This document shows positions 63,516 to 64,000 of a stretch of DNA of 64,000 nt, piece after piece. Source of the stretch: a virus; the IMG/VR virus record IMGVR_UViG_3300036770_005354, positions 1 to 64,000 of that record, one strand, 5' to 3'. Under the pieces are notes generated by a model. The model was not told where the DNA came from and made no database searches. It saw nothing but the letters and a program-made list of their open reading frames with translations. Position numbers and translations under genes: made by a program. Within the stretch, counting starts at the first letter, position 1. The number at the start of each line of letters is the position of its first letter.

Positions 63516-64000
63516 ATCATCAAGAATATACTTATCTCAATGCGTTAGAAAATGTGTTATATAATGGAAATAATAGAAATGATCGTACTGGAGTTGGAAC
63601 TAAAAGTTTATTCGGGTTACAATTAACTTTTGATTTAAAAGAAGAATTTCCAGCAATTACTACCAAAAAACTAGCATGGAAAGCCATGGTTAGTGAACTT
63701 CTATGGTTTATAGAAGGAAGTAATGACGAATTTAGACTAAAAGAAATATTACACGGGGAAAGATATATTGATAAAAAAACAATATGGACTGATAATGCAC
63801 AAGCACCATATTGGGTCAATCGTAAACTTCAAAGACATCCTGGTGATTTAGGTAGAATTTATGGAGTTCAATGGAGACGTTGGCGCAAACCATTGATTAG
63901 AATCAATAAAGTTGTATTACAAAATCATGATCAACTTCTAGAATTAGTTGAAAATTTAAAAAATGATCCTTACAGTAGACGGCATATATTAACTGCATGG
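63512..64000 (+). CDS. thyA: Thymidylate synthase, N-terminal part (runs off the window)
   Basis: 163 residues are visible. NDRTGVGTKSLFGLQ binds dUMP phosphate, then FPAITTKKLAWKAMVSELLW and GDLGRIYGVQWRRW follow the ThyA pattern; the catalytic Pro-Cys is beyond the edge. Makes dTMP from dUMP using the folate recycled by DHFR; dCMP deaminase at 9841 supplies dUMP. Confidence 0.93.
   Translation, partial: MNHQEYTYLNALENVLYNGNNRNDRTGVGTKSLFGLQLTFDLKEEFPAITTKKLAWKAMVSELLWFIEGSNDEFRLKEILHGERYIDKKTIWTDNAQAPYWVNRKLQRHPGDLGRIYGVQWRRWRKPLIRINKVVLQNHDQLLELVENLKNDPYSRRHILTAW

Noticed and set aside
1-64000. tRNA genes
   Set aside because: I saw no cloverleaf-like sequence with T-arm GTTC and acceptor pairing in the short intergenic gaps; a covariance search would be needed to be sure.

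Overview
The window is about 64 kb of one AT-rich, tightly packed tailed-phage genome. Its core genes are T4-like: a family B DNA polymerase, a sliding clamp, a clamp-loader ATPase, an RNase H-type 5' nuclease, a DsbA-like protein, a gp31/GroES-like co-chaperonin, UvsE, two RNA ligases, dCMP deaminase, DHFR and thymidylate synthase. TATAAATA-type late promoters fit the same picture. The host is inferred to be Gram-negative, because the lysis cassette has an inner-membrane spanin, a lipoprotein outer spanin and a GH19 endolysin. I found no tRNA, rRNA, CRISPR array or insertion sequence. Nearly every gene is on the + strand and many neighbours overlap at ATGA or TAATG.

Layout. 1-9.6 kb: small hypothetical genes, a PTH2-like gene, a minus-strand fibre-like gene, tandem RNA ligases, then five tandem paralogues with an alanine-rich tetrapeptide-repeat core. 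9.6-18.8 kb: dCMP deaminase, a glycosyltransferase-like gene, a MazG-like pyrophosphohydrolase, a Bax-inhibitor-1 membrane protein, ClpP and an AbrB-like protein. 19.1-23.2 kb: a tandem array of small paralogous genes whose products end in a Leu-Arg/Lys-Trp-Ser signature. 23.2-26.8 kb: a nucleotidyltransferase-like gene, uvsE, and a GIY-YIG endonuclease that has invaded the 3' end of uvsE. 26.8-33.8 kb: late virion genes, including an Ig-like-domain protein and a 1178-residue collagen-like fibre with a self-cleaving S74 chaperone. 34-37.2 kb: a DnaE-like fragment, the co-chaperonin, the clamp loader and PhoH. 37.3-41.3 kb: virion-type proteins and the lysis cassette. 41.3-51.1 kb: DnaJ and ClpA-like chaperones, then a late block (Dps, peptidoglycan-binding protein, kinase-like protein, an intein-split Cys-rich protein). 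51.2-64 kb: dsbA, polymerase, clamp, RNase H, a MoxR-VWA pair, DHFR and partial thymidylate synthase.

Regulation. Eleven sigma70-like promoters (ten with a 17-bp spacer) serve early or metabolic genes, and TAAATA-core late promoters serve virion genes. Several promoters of both classes place +1 on or next to the start codon, so their mRNAs may be leaderless. Several sigma70-like promoters overlap inverted repeats that could be operators.

The least explained system is the LRWS family: about 20 copies of one small domain, 14 in tandem. Its conserved last codons also carry the ribosome-binding site and start codon of the next gene, so each gene can act as a self-coupling cassette. Other notable items are the Ala-rich paralogue array, the recoded uvsE terminus beside the homing endonuclease, the intein, and a phage-encoded ClpA-ClpP pair.
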